A stretch of 64,000 nt of DNA from Adhaeribacter radiodurans (GTDB lineage Bacteria > Bacteroidota > Bacteroidia > Cytophagales > Hymenobacteraceae), in the NCBI RefSeq assembly GCF_014075995.1, contig NZ_CP055153.1, positions 1,984,001-2,048,000 of the forward strand, read 5' to 3'. The stretch's first letter is position 1; each line of letters starts with the position of its first letter. Both the position numbers and the translations under genes were made by a program. The notes beneath the pieces are model-generated. The model did not search any database and was not told where the DNA came from. It worked only from the letters and a program-made list of their open reading frames with translations. Positions 25,859-35,388 of the stretch are shown one piece after another.

Positions 25859-26515
25859 TTAAAGGGCATACGGGAAATTACGGGAGACTTTGCGCATCAT
25901 GCGCTCAACCATGTCGTCGGTAGAAGAAGTAAAGTCATCGTCCATGGTCTTAAAAAAGCGCCACAGCAGCTCCCCATCCTGCCCGTTGTTGATGGTCATG
26001 GTCAGCGAACCCGAACCCGTCTTGCCGGCATAGCCGCCGAACACCACCGCCGTGGCCAAAGCCGCGCCATCCGAGCGCGTCTGCTCCATATCGAACTTAC
26101 CGCTGATTACCGCATCTACGCCCAAGGCTTTGGCAATCTCATCTCTAGTAAACTCCTTTAACTTGCCGTACATGCCCGCTTTCTGGAGTAAGATGTTGGT
26201 TTTCTCCACGTCCTGGAAAGTAACCGAGTAGGATTTGGCTTTGCGTAACAGGTAAGTGTACATGCTGCTTTGAATGTTCTGGGCTAATGTGGCTTCTTGC
26301 TCCTGGTGGGCTTCGGCACTAAAGTTCTTGGGTTGTTTGCGGTAGGTGATCTTGGCTTCAAAAGGCAGAATAGCTACGGTTTGGTGTTGCTTGATAGCGG
26401 TGGCTAACTGAGGACTAGCAAAGATCTGCTTGGATCCTTCGCCCAGCAGCACCTGCGCCGAGCAAAACAAAGTAGTAGCTAAGAAGAAGCATAAGAAAGT
26501 ACAAAAGGTTTTCAT
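25859..26515 (-). CDS. CsgG/HfaB-like secreted protein
   Basis: 218 residues with a signal peptide (MKTFCTFLCFFLATTLFCSA). The mature chain follows the CsgG/GNA1162-like fold: VAILPFEAKITYR, a helix (EATLAQNIQSSMYTYLLRK), then VTFQDVEKTNILLQKAG, DEIAKALGVDAVISGKFDM and a C-terminal MTINNGQDGELLWRF block. Such domains form periplasmic or outer-membrane oligomers, best known in curli export, but CsgE/F/A-like genes are absent here. It lacks a lipobox Cys. It lies 134 bases downstream of a lipoprotein on the same strand and may belong to the transcript started at regulon site 2. Confidence 0.75.
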   Translation of the reverse strand: MKTFCTFLCFFLATTLFCSAQVLLGEGSKQIFASPQLATAIKQHQTVAILPFEAKITYRKQPKNFSAEAHQEQEATLAQNIQSSMYTYLLRKAKSYSVTFQDVEKTNILLQKAGMYGKLKEFTRDEIAKALGVDAVISGKFDMEQTRSDGAALATAVVFGGYAGKTGSGSLTMTINNGQDGELLWRFFKTMDDDFTSSTDDMVERMMRKVSRNFPYAL

Positions 26516-26649
26516 AGAGTTAGTTTAGAAGTAGGTTTAGGAGAGTTTAACTGAGTTAGGGTTTAGGAAGAAAGAACAAGGAAGCAGCAGGTACTTAAAA
26601 GAGAGCGGACTTACGGCTCCGTTCTAGTAGGTTCAGAAAACCCAAAGGC

Positions 26650-26991
26650 TTAGTTGCTGGCTTTCGTGTTCGTCTCCTCCTTGGTGCTGGTGGTAGCTTT
26701 AGTGCTGGAGTTGGTGTTTGAGTTCGAGCTAGAGTTAGAGTTCAAGTTGGTACTGGTTTTCTCCTGGGGTTTGTAAATAGCACCGGTGGCAAAATCGACG
26801 GCTAAGCTGGGCCAGAATAAGAGCACATCGGCTACAAGGGCACCGATCCGGATCTCGCGTTGCGGTTCACCGGCGGCAGGACGGGTTTTCTGGTAAGCGG
26901 TTACTTTGCCCCCGAACAAGGTAGCACAGCTCGACATGGAAACGGTAAGTAAAACAACAGCGGCTACTTGAGTAATCTTTTTCATTTTCAT
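26650..26991 (-). CDS. Small lipoprotein with a Ser/Thr/Asn-rich tail
   Basis: 113 residues. The lipobox is in VVLLTVSMSSCATLFGG (Cys near residue 23), so it should be lipid-anchored. The core (VTAYQKTRPAAGEPQREIRI, GALVADVLLFWPSLAVDFAT) resembles small lipoproteins found beside CsgG-like genes, with a short hydrophobic helix. The last 38 residues are a low-complexity run of Ser, Asn, Thr and Lys (NLNSNSSSNSNTNSSTKATT), probably flexible and surface-exposed. It is the first gene under regulon site 2. Function unknown. Confidence 0.72.
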   Translation of the reverse strand: MKMKKITQVAAVVLLTVSMSSCATLFGGKVTAYQKTRPAAGEPQREIRIGALVADVLLFWPSLAVDFATGAIYKPQEKTSTNLNSNSSSNSNTNSSTKATTSTKEETNTKASN

Positions 26992-27077
26992 TTTAGGGTT
27001 AAGGATGGATGATTAATCGTTCTGTTTTTATAGTTAAGTATTTAGTTTCTCTTGAATGATGCACTGGAAGAACAAGA

Positions 27078-27145
27078 CAAAGGTACTACCACCCACTACC
27101 CGCAGGAAATAAGCTCCATTGCTCATTTTTATAGGTAGTACTGCT
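27078..27145 (-). promoter_or_regulatory. Regulon site 2: half-conserved palindrome plus promoter of the lipoprotein/CsgG pair
   Basis: On the plus strand CTCATTTTTATAGGTAGTAC continues into TGCT (27134-27145), so one half of the GGTAGTACTACC palindrome is intact and the other has drifted. On the minus strand it is followed by TACCTTTG (27078-27085), a TAnnTTTG box; the spacing is 54.5 bases, one more than at the other three sites. The box is 87 bases from the ATG at 26991. Confidence 0.65.
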
Positions 27146-27501
27146 TAATTGCTAGTCGTACAGGAGATTGTGTCAGGTTAATTTAGAGGGAGTATGGATG
27201 GATTTACTTTTTTTTACGAGCATCTTCAATTTTTGAAGGTCAGCATCCAGAATTTTCCAATAAGACACTAGAACTGATTGCTTTTCCGAAAATTACTGGT
27301 TGCACCTAAAAAGAGTTCAATCAAATAAATAGCAACTAGCGAGGCCATTGAATTATTAGCTTTCAGCAGACAAAGAACCAAGAAAATTGAAGAGGTTTTT
27401 ACTAAATTTTAATTAGAAAGATAACAGAAGAAAATTCAGGTTTATCTATTTAAAGCCGATTGCGAAGGAATTTAAGAGAAAGGCACTTTTCAGGGTAAAA
27501 C

Positions 27502-27535
27502 AAGAGAAGCCGGCGTTTACCGGCCGGCTTCTCTT
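27502..27535 (-). terminator. Rho-independent terminator of the cytochrome operon
   Basis: AAGAGAAGCCGGC (27502-27514) pairs perfectly with GCCGGCTTCTCTT (27523-27535) around an 8-base loop. On the minus strand TTGTTTTACC follows. It lies 26 bases after the stop at 27561. Apart from this and regulon site 2, the 26992-27560 gap holds no other feature. Confidence 0.85.
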
Positions 27536-27560
27536 ATTAATTGTTAGTGTTAGAATTTTT

Positions 27561-30500
27561 TTATTGCCCCATAACCAACCTGGTTTGCGCAGGAGAATTT
27601 TTAGCATCCTGTAAGTGTACACTCAAAGGGCCTTTCTGGCGTACACCCCTATCAATAGCCAATGTAATATGGTGAACTCCTTGAGGAAGGTCAACCACCA
27701 CACCCTGGTCGGCCAGTTTAATTGGTTTTTGGTCAACCCAAGCGGTGATACCGGTAGTGGAGTTAATAGCCAAGTCCACATTTCCTTTGCTCAGCACTTC
27801 TACCCCAAACTTAACAAAACTATATTGTTGGTTAGATTTTCCTTTAATTACCGGAAGCTCCTCAATAGGCAGGTGACCAGACACGGTGCTATAAGCGGGT
27901 TTAAAAGGCGTTTTTGCATTTGCTTTTAAAATACCACCTACCCCTGCATCACTAATCTTTTGGGCCAGGTCTGCATTGCCCGGCACAGTTTCCCATCGCC
28001 GCACGTACCTGTCGGTAGGCACCCGAAATTTACCTGATTCGCCTAGCTTTGATAGAAAACCCACCAGGTTCATAAATTCTTCTTTTTCCAGACCAGCAGT
28101 CAGGCCGGCTGGCATAAGCGATCCGGGTATCTTCTCTATTTTGTCGATTTGGCTTTTGGCTACGGGCACACTCATGCCGGTAACATCCCGCATCACTACT
28201 TCCGATGCCCCGTTACTTACCAGGTAGCCCATCATCTCACTGCCATCTTTTTTTACTACCCGTTGCAGTTCGTAGCCTTCTTTAATTGATTTGGTGGGGT
28301 AGAGAATGGAATTAATTATAGTTTCGACCGGTGAACTGGTTCCTAGGCTGCTCAAGTCAGGACCGATCAAACCTCCGGCTCCGCCAATGGCATGGCAGGT
28401 CACGCAATTGCTTTTACGGAATATGGCTTCTCCTTTAATGGGATCAGCGCCCCGGTTAATCTGGATAGCCAGACCCTGGATTTCCTGACTGTTAAGCTGT
28501 TGGGGCATTCGTTCCACAGGAAGCACCCCACCCCAGGCTTCGAGGGCTTGTTGCAACAATACAATGTCTTCGCTTTTTTGCCGGTGCCAGGGCACCTGTC
28601 GTTGTACAGCCAACCGGGCAGCCTTTGCCATATTTACCGGAATCTTTTTAGCCTTCAGAGTCCCGGCAAGCACCTGAGCGCCTTGCTTATTGGCAATAAA
28701 GGCCTGGAAAAGCTCAGAAACATCGGTCTGCTCTGGCATAATCCGCAGCAAGTCTACTGCCAGGCGGGCTGCTTCCGTTACATTCACCTGAGCCAATTGG
28801 GCAGTAGCTAACAGCCGTAATTCCATGGGGTTTTTACCACTAGCCAAGTCCATTAATAACTTTTCAGCTTTAGTATCGCCCCAGGTAGCAATAGCGCCCA
28901 AGGCGGCTCTTTTAATGTCTTTATCTCCCTTCTGGATTAAACTGGTCAACCGACTGGTCATTTCCTGCAGGCGCCAGTAACCTACCAGTTGCAGAGCATT
29001 AATGGCGGTAGGTTCATCTTTACTACTAATAAAACTGGCTATACGGTTCAGGTTTTTGTCTGGCTTTACTCCCCGCTGGCGGGCCGCATCCACTAAAGTC
29101 GCGAGTTGGGCTGCAACTCCTTTCTCTTGCTTGGCCTGGCCTTCTACTGCCATATTAAAAAGTACATTCAGGTCGGCAGCTTGTCCCCGCTTGGCAATGG
29201 AATTAAGCACATCTTTGGAGTACTCTTCGGGTACCTGGTTTTTTTGGTAAAGCTGAACCAGCTGTGTAACAGCCTCCTGATTGTTTACTGATTTAAGGGC
29301 AAAGGACGTTTTGCGGGCATCGCCGAAGAAATCTGGTTCCGTCTTTAATCGTTTCACCCAAACAGGTTCAAGCTCGCGGGTGGTCTGCCACAAAGCATAA
29401 TCCAGGAACTCGTCCATAGGTTTGTCTAAAACCGATAAAGCTGTTTTTGCGGCTTCTGCCGTTTGGGTTTTCCGTAAAGCAATAACAGCTTCCAAGCGTA
29501 CCAGCGGATGATTATCAGCAACTGATTTAGCCAGCAGGGCGGGTACATTGGCCACTTTATTATGCCAGAGTTGAAGGGCTCTGAGGCCGGCTGCCCGGGC
29601 CTGGTGGCTTTCTGCGTTTATTAAACGCAGCAGCAATGGCTCGTTTACTACATCCAGCGATTGGTAAACCCATAAAGCTTCGAGCAACTGGTGTTCGTAA
29701 TCAGTATTATTTTTGTCCAGGCCATCCACCCATTTTTTTAATTCCAGAATTACATTTTCTGCTCCGCGGTCCTTTAGTACCTGCTTGGCTTGGGCGCGGG
29801 TCCAATCCTCGGGTAACTTCAAAGCTTCTAATAGTTCCTGCACTGAGGCTTTGGTTAATTGTGGTTTCTTGACCAGAGGTCGGTTTTTAGCCACAATGCG
29901 CCAGATACGGCCATGCTGCTGATCCCGGCGCGGATCATGGAAATCTACTTCTCCGTGCTGAATGATGGGATTGTACCAGTCGGCTACATAAATAGCGCCA
30001 TCCGGACCTACCGAGATATCTACCGGCCGGAAAGCCACATGATCAGTCCATAACAAATCCTCTACCTGCTTGGAAGCATAGCCGCTGCCTTGTTCTTCTA
30101 ACCGAAAGCGGTTGATCCGGTTAGCCCGAAAATCATTGGTAATGACACTTCCTAGCCAGGATTCGGGTAAGTGTCGTCCGGAGATAACATCCAACCCGCA
30201 ATGTTTGGGTTGGCCCGGGTTCAGGCCGCGGATAATTCGTTCGGCACCCGGACTGGTTACAAAAGTTGCTCCGGGAAAAGCATAATTAATACCTTCATTA
30301 CCGGCACCATCCGTCAGGAAAGTCTGCCCCCAGCGGTCAAACTGAAGCCCCCAAGGATTGATCAAACCTTTGGCATATATATCCAGATTCAAGTCTTTCG
30401 GTCGCAGTTGCCACACACCACCGCCTTCGAGCCGTTTAATTCCCGCTGGAGTTTCTACGTGGCTGTAGATATAAATGGACTGGTTGAAATAAAGTGTTCC

Positions 30501-31118
30501 TTCCGGTCCCCAGCGGAAGGTATGGATCAGGTGGTGGGCATCGGCCGTTCCAAAACCGGTTAAAACCTTGCGTTTTTTGTCGGCTTTACCATCCCCGTTC
30601 GTATCGGCAAAATGCAGCAACTCGGTGGAATTAGCTACGTAGCAGCCGCCATCGCCCGGTAGAATGCCGGTGGGAGTAAATAAGCCTTCGGCAAAAATAG
30701 TAGATTTATCAGCCTTGCCATCACCATCCGTATCTTCCAGCACATATATTTTATCGTTAGCTTCTTCCCCGGTTTTCAGGTGCGGATAGGCTTTGCTACT
30801 TACCACCCACAATCTGCCATCGGCATCCCAGTTCATCTGAATAGGCTTGGCAACCATGGGCTCGGCGGCAAACAGGCTTACCTCAAAACCATCGGCCAAT
30901 TGAAACGACTCCAGTTCTTCCTTCGGATCCGGATAATCTTTGTCTTTTTCCTCGGTTGCCATAGCCGTTACCAGAACTATGGCCGGGATGGTTAAAAGCC
31001 CACCCAAAATTTTTAAAGGCCAACCTGCTAATAAGAAACGTTTGCTGCCCATTGATTTTTTTAGGAAACCAGAGAATCCGGAAATGGTGATATCTTTATT
31101 TACATTTATCTTTTTCAT
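27561..31118 (-). CDS. PVC-type heme-binding protein (beta-propeller dehydrogenase + HEAT repeats + cytochrome c domain)
   Basis: 1185 residues. After a membrane segment (about 28-52, KRFLLAGWPLKILGGLLTIP), residues ~75-430 form a propeller of the sorbosone-dehydrogenase/membrane-bound dehydrogenase type (LADGFEVSLFAAEPMVAKPI, two calcium-like DTDGDGKADKS/DTNGDGKADKK loops, VAFRPVDISVGPDGAIYVADWY). Residues ~430-860 are HEAT-like helical repeats. A cytochrome c domain follows with the heme motif CVTCH near residue 905 and LIGPDLSSLG, then a C-terminal carbohydrate-binding-like domain. The class was named from Planctomycetes and is widespread in Cytophagales; substrates are probably sugars or polyols. 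It lies 1 base downstream of an SGNH hydrolase in one operon. Confidence 0.88.
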   Translation of the reverse strand: MKKINVNKDITISGFSGFLKKSMGSKRFLLAGWPLKILGGLLTIPAIVLVTAMATEEKDKDYPDPKEELESFQLADGFEVSLFAAEPMVAKPIQMNWDADGRLWVVSSKAYPHLKTGEEANDKIYVLEDTDGDGKADKSTIFAEGLFTPTGILPGDGGCYVANSTELLHFADTNGDGKADKKRKVLTGFGTADAHHLIHTFRWGPEGTLYFNQSIYIYSHVETPAGIKRLEGGGVWQLRPKDLNLDIYAKGLINPWGLQFDRWGQTFLTDGAGNEGINYAFPGATFVTSPGAERIIRGLNPGQPKHCGLDVISGRHLPESWLGSVITNDFRANRINRFRLEEQGSGYASKQVEDLLWTDHVAFRPVDISVGPDGAIYVADWYNPIIQHGEVDFHDPRRDQQHGRIWRIVAKNRPLVKKPQLTKASVQELLEALKLPEDWTRAQAKQVLKDRGAENVILELKKWVDGLDKNNTDYEHQLLEALWVYQSLDVVNEPLLLRLINAESHQARAAGLRALQLWHNKVANVPALLAKSVADNHPLVRLEAVIALRKTQTAEAAKTALSVLDKPMDEFLDYALWQTTRELEPVWVKRLKTEPDFFGDARKTSFALKSVNNQEAVTQLVQLYQKNQVPEEYSKDVLNSIAKRGQAADLNVLFNMAVEGQAKQEKGVAAQLATLVDAARQRGVKPDKNLNRIASFISSKDEPTAINALQLVGYWRLQEMTSRLTSLIQKGDKDIKRAALGAIATWGDTKAEKLLMDLASGKNPMELRLLATAQLAQVNVTEAARLAVDLLRIMPEQTDVSELFQAFIANKQGAQVLAGTLKAKKIPVNMAKAARLAVQRQVPWHRQKSEDIVLLQQALEAWGGVLPVERMPQQLNSQEIQGLAIQINRGADPIKGEAIFRKSNCVTCHAIGGAGGLIGPDLSSLGTSSPVETIINSILYPTKSIKEGYELQRVVKKDGSEMMGYLVSNGASEVVMRDVTGMSVPVAKSQIDKIEKIPGSLMPAGLTAGLEKEEFMNLVGFLSKLGESGKFRVPTDRYVRRWETVPGNADLAQKISDAGVGGILKANAKTPFKPAYSTVSGHLPIEELPVIKGKSNQQYSFVKFGVEVLSKGNVDLAINSTTGITAWVDQKPIKLADQGVVVDLPQGVHHITLAIDRGVRQKGPLSVHLQDAKNSPAQTRLVMGQ

Positions 31119-31119
31119 G

Positions 31120-32370
31120 CTACTTTACCAAGGTAAGTTGATACACCTTTGACTTGGGCGCGCGGTTTAAGGCAATTTGTCCTTCCAGCCAGGTAATAAT
31201 ATAACTTAAATCATCTAAGGTTTTTACATGGCGGCCTTGCTCATAAGAGCGGAAACCCAGAATATAGGTCTTGTTCAGGGGCCGGTACTGTTGAAAAAAC
31301 AAATCATTTTTCTTAATGATCTTTTCGCGTAATTCTTCCGCCTGACTGAAGGAAGCCCCTTGCCGGATAACCACCCCCTCTTTCCACTTATTGGCCGAGG
31401 CGGTGATTACCTGGGAGTCGTCGGCAGTTAAGGTGTAAATGCCTTTTTTCAGACCGGTTATCTTTACTACTCGTGCTTCTTCTGCTACTTTCTCTGACTG
31501 GTGGGGCAACGGAAGCGGTAGTATTCTTTCCTCCACGGTAAATTTCAATGCCTCCTTATTACCCGAATCCAGAATTTTAGCCGCACTCGTGGCTGTAGCA
31601 GTGTGTTTGGCAGCATCAATAGTAATCGATTCCTGGCGGGAGGTTAAACCCAATCCATTTTCGACTTCAGCCGCCAGATAGTAATAGCCGCTTTCATTCA
31701 GATGAATGCCGTTGTCGGATAAGGCAACTTCCTTGTTCCGGGCTAGCAGCGGTTTAAAAACATCGATATACCGCTTGTTTCGCTCGGCAGCCGTTTTAGC
31801 AATGGCAGATCCATATTTTTCCAGCATGGCATTGCGACTTGCCAATTCCTCCGGAGCTAAGGCCGATAGTACCGGAATAGGCGATAGAAGAATAGCCTTT
31901 GCTCCAAGCTGCTCAATTTTGTCTAGTAGTTTGTTTAAACCCTCCTGAAAGTGAGAAAGGCCGGCTTCGCCTTCCTGGGCCTCAATTCCCCCATAGGCAA
32001 TAAACACCACCGTAGGCTGGGCTTTAGTCAGTTGATCCATCATCAGATCATAGGGTGTCGGTGGGTTGGTGATATAGCTGCGAGCCTCGCCCCAAACCGT
32101 ATCGCCGGTCCATCCGATGTTGCGATAAGTAACATTGCGGTTGAGCCACCGGGTGGTAAGGGCCAACTCCAAGTAGCCGTACTGCAAGTCATTCTCAAAC
32201 AAGGAGTTTCCTATAAAGACTACCCGGTCTCCATCTTTGAGCTCAAAGGCTGAATTGGGGGCTTCTACATTGGTTTGGGGTTTATTTTGCGCCAAAACGG
32301 TAGGAGAGGGTAAGGTAAGGCACGCAAACAGGATACAACTAAGGGTGGAAGATAACTTTAGTCTTCTCAT
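31120..32370 (-). CDS. SGNH/GDSL hydrolase
   Basis: 416 residues with a signal peptide (residues 1-27, ending TVLAQ). Block I is VVFIGNSLFENDLQ with the catalytic Ser in GNS; the Gly of block II lies in RNIGWTGDTVWGEAR; block III is VFIAYGGIEAQEG, with Gly where many relatives have Asn; block V is LSDNGIHLNESGYYYLA, supplying Asp and His. These are periplasmic esterases or carbohydrate de-esterases. The residue in block III is worth noting, since the oxyanion-hole Asn appears replaced. It is the first gene of the pair with the PVC-type cytochrome, only 1 base apart. Fused SGNH-PVC proteins are known, so the two probably act on the same polysaccharide-derived substrate. Confidence 0.85.
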   Translation of the reverse strand: MRRLKLSSTLSCILFACLTLPSPTVLAQNKPQTNVEAPNSAFELKDGDRVVFIGNSLFENDLQYGYLELALTTRWLNRNVTYRNIGWTGDTVWGEARSYITNPPTPYDLMMDQLTKAQPTVVFIAYGGIEAQEGEAGLSHFQEGLNKLLDKIEQLGAKAILLSPIPVLSALAPEELASRNAMLEKYGSAIAKTAAERNKRYIDVFKPLLARNKEVALSDNGIHLNESGYYYLAAEVENGLGLTSRQESITIDAAKHTATATSAAKILDSGNKEALKFTVEERILPLPLPHQSEKVAEEARVVKITGLKKGIYTLTADDSQVITASANKWKEGVVIRQGASFSQAEELREKIIKKNDLFFQQYRPLNKTYILGFRSYEQGRHVKTLDDLSYIITWLEGQIALNRAPKSKVYQLTLVK

Positions 32371-32730
32371 TTATTTGGTTGATAGGTAATTTTCATGAAT
32401 TTATATTATGGCTGATTCACCTGGTAAAATACTATACAGGTGCACCGATTTAAAAGAGCATATTAATTAGAAAAGTAAAATTATCAATCCTGTTGTATCC
32501 TGTATAAAGCAACTATCAGCGAGTTTTTAAATTTAAATTCGATGGATAAAGTTAAAGATAAGTAATTGGCTTTTAATAAATATATAGTTATAATATCAGC
32601 ATGAATAATTTCTTCTTATTCTATTGAAAGATAGAGGTAATTAAAAAATGTTGCTGAATTGGAGCTGTTTTAAGAGTTAAGAATTTAGTGAAAACGAGTT
32701 AAATAATTCTTTTAATCAGGAGGAATATAT

Positions 32731-32796
32731 TGAGTTACGTAGCAGAATAGTTTTCTCCAGAAGATATATTATAGGAGATGGGGATTTACTTTAAAT
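32731..32796. repeat. ACGTAGC repeat, copy 1
   Basis: GAGTTACGTAGCAGAATAG leads into TTTTCTCCAGAA and, further on, GGGGATTTACTTTAAATT. The same order of blocks recurs at 59731-59801, and the first half at 35528-35565. All copies are intergenic. Confidence 0.55.
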
Positions 32797-32927
32797 TGAT
32801 GTTGCTCAAGTAATTATTTAAAAGGCAATTAAGTAAAACTAATTTACTTTATAAGCTATTGATATTTTAGTATTACAAATCGTATCAAAAAGTTACTATA
32901 GATTTGCTTGCTAGTAAGCGTTTTCTG

Positions 32928-33106
32928 TGGAGCCTTTTCAAGTCTCCAGGCGGCGGTGCTAACTTGTTTGAACCGGTTAAGTTTGCCTCGTGGCCGGCGT
33001 GCCTCGTTTGGCTCTCTCGGGCAGTTTAGCGAACCTTGGCTCGTTGCACGGCGCCATGCTGCTTTGCAGCACCAGAACGCTAAAAGGCCCTCCATAGCCA
33101 AACTGG
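32928..33106 (+). repeat. Family B repeat, copy 1 (forward)
   Basis: Starts CCTTTTCAAGTCTCC, includes GCGGTGCTAACTTGTTTGAA, AAGTTTGCCTC and CTCGTTTGGCTCTCTCGGGC, and ends ATAGCCAAACTGG. It matches 39121-39298 in the same orientation and 33316-33488 and 41813-41925 in the opposite one. It is G/C-richer than surrounding DNA and has no credible coding frame. Confidence 0.85.
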
Positions 33107-33315
33107 TGTCTGTTGCTCTTAGCTACTGCTTTTCTTCCCCATCTGGTATAATGAAGGAGGAGGAAAATGGTTTTTATAGGCTGCTACTAATTTTAAGAAT
33201 TAACGGAAAGAAACTCCCTGGTTCTACTTCACCGCTCAGAAAATGTTGATAAATTCGGTTTAATACAATCTCATACTATTAAAAAAGTAAAAACAGTAGC
33301 TAAGAATAATGACAG

Positions 33316-33488
33316 CAGTTTGGCTGTGGAGCACCTGCTAGGCTTCCGATGCGAAGCATTCCTCAGACGGAGTCGAGGAAAGGAAGTCTAGCTAGTGCGG
33401 AAGAGCCAAACGAGGCCCGCCGGCCATGAGGCAAACTTGAAGCGTCAAACAAGTTAGCACCGCCGACTGGAGACGGGAACCGGCTCCA
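33316..33488 (-). repeat. Family B repeat, copy 2 (reverse)
   Basis: Starts CAGTTTGGCTGTGGAG, includes AGAGCCAAACGAGGC, CATGAGGCAAACTTG and CAAGTTAGCACCGCCGACTG, and ends in GGCTCCA. It is the reverse complement layout of copy 1, with which it forms an inverted pair across 33107-33315. Confidence 0.85.
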
Positions 33489-33855
33489 AAGAACAACATC
33501 AATGTTTGCTATAGCAAAACTGCTTACTATGGGTATAAAAAGGTATTAACCTTCCATTACTTAGAAGATATTTTAGCCTTTTATAAGTTTATTCATTATC
33601 GGTTAATTTCCGCAACCATTAGTTCGTTGGCAGCTCCTATAAGGGGATCACGACGCCACCTTAACCCAAATTATTTACTTTTTTTATAAATACGAAACAG
33701 GTTCTTATACTACATCTAATAGCTTGATATTGGTATAGCTTTACTTAGTTAAAGAAAAGGGTTCGGCTTACTTGTAACAAGTTGCGTGCATAAAACTCCA
33801 TGAACCAGGTACAAAAGCCAGTTCTGAAATAACTTCTCTGAAAGAATTAGATTTA

Positions 33856-34728
33856 CTAATTAGCTTTTATTTGCCGGGAAAAGAATTGCCAGGATTCAGT
33901 AAAACCGTCTATGTCTTCCGGAAAATTATGTTCGCCGCCTTTTACTTCTAAAAGCATTACTTCAGGCTTATTTTTTTCTTTGTAGGTGTAGCGGGTAATG
34001 GTTTGTTTATTACTGGGAATTTTGTCGGGTACATTTTCTATTTTGGGTTTACCCTGATAACCAGCTAAATCGGCAAAATAATGAAAAGAGTTGTTACTAG
34101 ACCGCACGCTGCCAAAGGAACTGCCGTTTACGACCATTGGGCCACCCAGGTAAGGATTAATAGGGTCTTGGGTGCCGTTGCTAATCATCACGGCAACTGG
34201 TTTTTTAGTTTCTATACAATCTAAATTAGGTGGGTCGGGTAAATTCGCCACAAAAGCACTAATACCTTTACATTTATCCGGCATGGTCAGGGCCAGTTTA
34301 TAAGCCATGTGTCCGCCTCCCGACAAACCAATTGCAAAAAAACGATCTTTGTTTACGCCGTATTTTTGCGTGAAATACCGGAGCATGGCCTTAAAAAAGG
34401 CTTGCTCGTTAATATCTTCCTTGTTGGCGGCGCTAGTCGCGGCTTTGCGACACTCGTTCCAGTATTTTTTATAACCATCCGGATATACCAGGAAAATAGG
34501 TTGCTTGCCGGATTGATTTTCTAAACTCTGCGCCGCTTTAATCATGCCTTTTCCATCCCCACCGGAGCCGTGCAAGACAAATATCAAATTGTAATTTTTG
34601 GTATGTGTTTTAGGTTGGTTGAAATGAAATGTCCGATAATGGTTTTCAACTAAAACCGAATCAGTTATTACCTGACACTTTGCTTCTAAAAAGCTTATAA
34701 GAGTTATTAGGAGACAAATACTTTTCAT
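33856..34728 (-). CDS. Secreted PHB-depolymerase-like alpha/beta hydrolase (LpqC type)
   Basis: 290 residues with a signal peptide (MKSICLLITLISFLEAKCQ). The esterase fold shows the oxyanion-hole block LIFVLHGSGGDGKGM, the nucleophile elbow IGLSGGGHMAYKLA (Ser in GLSGGG), a likely acid in SNGTQDPINPY, and the His in GGEHNFPED near the C-terminus. The family includes extracellular polyhydroxybutyrate depolymerases and feruloyl/acetylxylan esterases, so it probably acts outside the cytoplasm on polyesters or plant-wall esters. It is monocistronic, flanked by long gene-free DNA. Confidence 0.88.
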   Translation of the reverse strand: MKSICLLITLISFLEAKCQVITDSVLVENHYRTFHFNQPKTHTKNYNLIFVLHGSGGDGKGMIKAAQSLENQSGKQPIFLVYPDGYKKYWNECRKAATSAANKEDINEQAFFKAMLRYFTQKYGVNKDRFFAIGLSGGGHMAYKLALTMPDKCKGISAFVANLPDPPNLDCIETKKPVAVMISNGTQDPINPYLGGPMVVNGSSFGSVRSSNNSFHYFADLAGYQGKPKIENVPDKIPSNKQTITRYTYKEKNKPEVMLLEVKGGEHNFPEDIDGFTESWQFFSRQIKAN

Positions 34729-34902
34729 ATTCCTGTTTTGAGTTGCGCACCTTTCTTAGAAAGGTAATAATACAATTCTATTTATTAGAATGTATGAAAA
34801 GTTGAAAAATAAATAAGCGTGTCTAGTAGCCTAAAATATTAGCCGAATCAGCTATTAAAAAAATTAATACTCATGTGCCTACTTGATATTAATCAAGCCG
34901 GA

Positions 34903-35388
34903 TCAAACTTTTAATTTAATAGGTATATAAATTTCTTCTTCCGAATCAGGGTCTTCGTTTTTGTATTTTTCTCCTAAAATTTCGAAATGCGGTCTATTAT
35001 CCAATAAGTAGTCAGAGGCCGGTAGCCAATTTTTGAAAATATAACGGAAGAATTTTTCGCCGTTGCTGGCGGCTCCTTTATACGTAAAAACGGCGTATTG
35101 GGCGCCTGGTAAAAGAAAAGATTCCATGCCCTCGGGTATTTCCGACCAGCCGGAAACTTCTACGGCAGCCCACTTCTCAAATTCTGTTTGTGGATTACTA
35201 AAATCGACTTTTAAGGACGAATCGTAAACCTGCATGGAAATCAAGTCTGAATTTACTTTATTTTTTATGGTGTACCGTTGCGGCATAAAAGATCGCCATA
35301 GTTCGGCAGTTCGGTTGTGGGCAAAGCTCATATGCAGGTGCTTACCAATTAGCTTCTTTTCGGCTATAAACTCAATGCGTGGTTCCAT
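34903..35388 (-). CDS. GyrI-like/AraC effector-binding-domain protein
   Basis: 161 residues forming one GyrI-like domain: PRIEFIAEKKLIGKHLHMSF, WRSFMPQR, then the two-fold SHS2 pattern ending FLLPGAQYAVFTYKGAASNG, YIFKNWLPASDYLLDNRPHF and EEEIYIPIKLKV. Such stand-alone domains bind small amphipathic molecules or act as hydrolases of cyclopropanoid compounds; many are orphan. There is no DNA-binding domain, so it is not itself a regulator. It is monocistronic. Confidence 0.85.
   Translation of the reverse strand: MEPRIEFIAEKKLIGKHLHMSFAHNRTAELWRSFMPQRYTIKNKVNSDLISMQVYDSSLKVDFSNPQTEFEKWAAVEVSGWSEIPEGMESFLLPGAQYAVFTYKGAASNGEKFFRYIFKNWLPASDYLLDNRPHFEILGEKYKNEDPDSEEEIYIPIKLKV

Larger units (their letters stand above)
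32371..33855. other. 1.5-kb gene-free region rich in repeats
   Basis: No coding frame with a plausible start and homology was found. It holds a copy of the ACGTAGC repeat (32731-32796) and two oppositely oriented copies of the ~175-bp family B element (32928-33106 and 33316-33488), enclosing about 210 bases of unrelated sequence. Open frames inside the B copies are by-products of their structure. Confidence 0.7.

Noticed and set aside
25859-26991. A curli-type secretion locus because of the CsgG-like gene
   Set aside because: No CsgA, CsgB, CsgE or CsgF relatives are nearby and the protein lacks the CsgG lipobox, so only the fold is claimed.
27615-31152. Many open plus-strand frames over the PVC-type cytochrome gene
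   Set aside because: They are shadows of the long minus-strand gene, which has full domain support; they start and stop without homology.
32856-33249. Two overlapping open frames inside family B copy 1
   Set aside because: The same repeat elsewhere does not keep these frames open, and the translations are low in typical protein composition; they reflect the repeat's base order.
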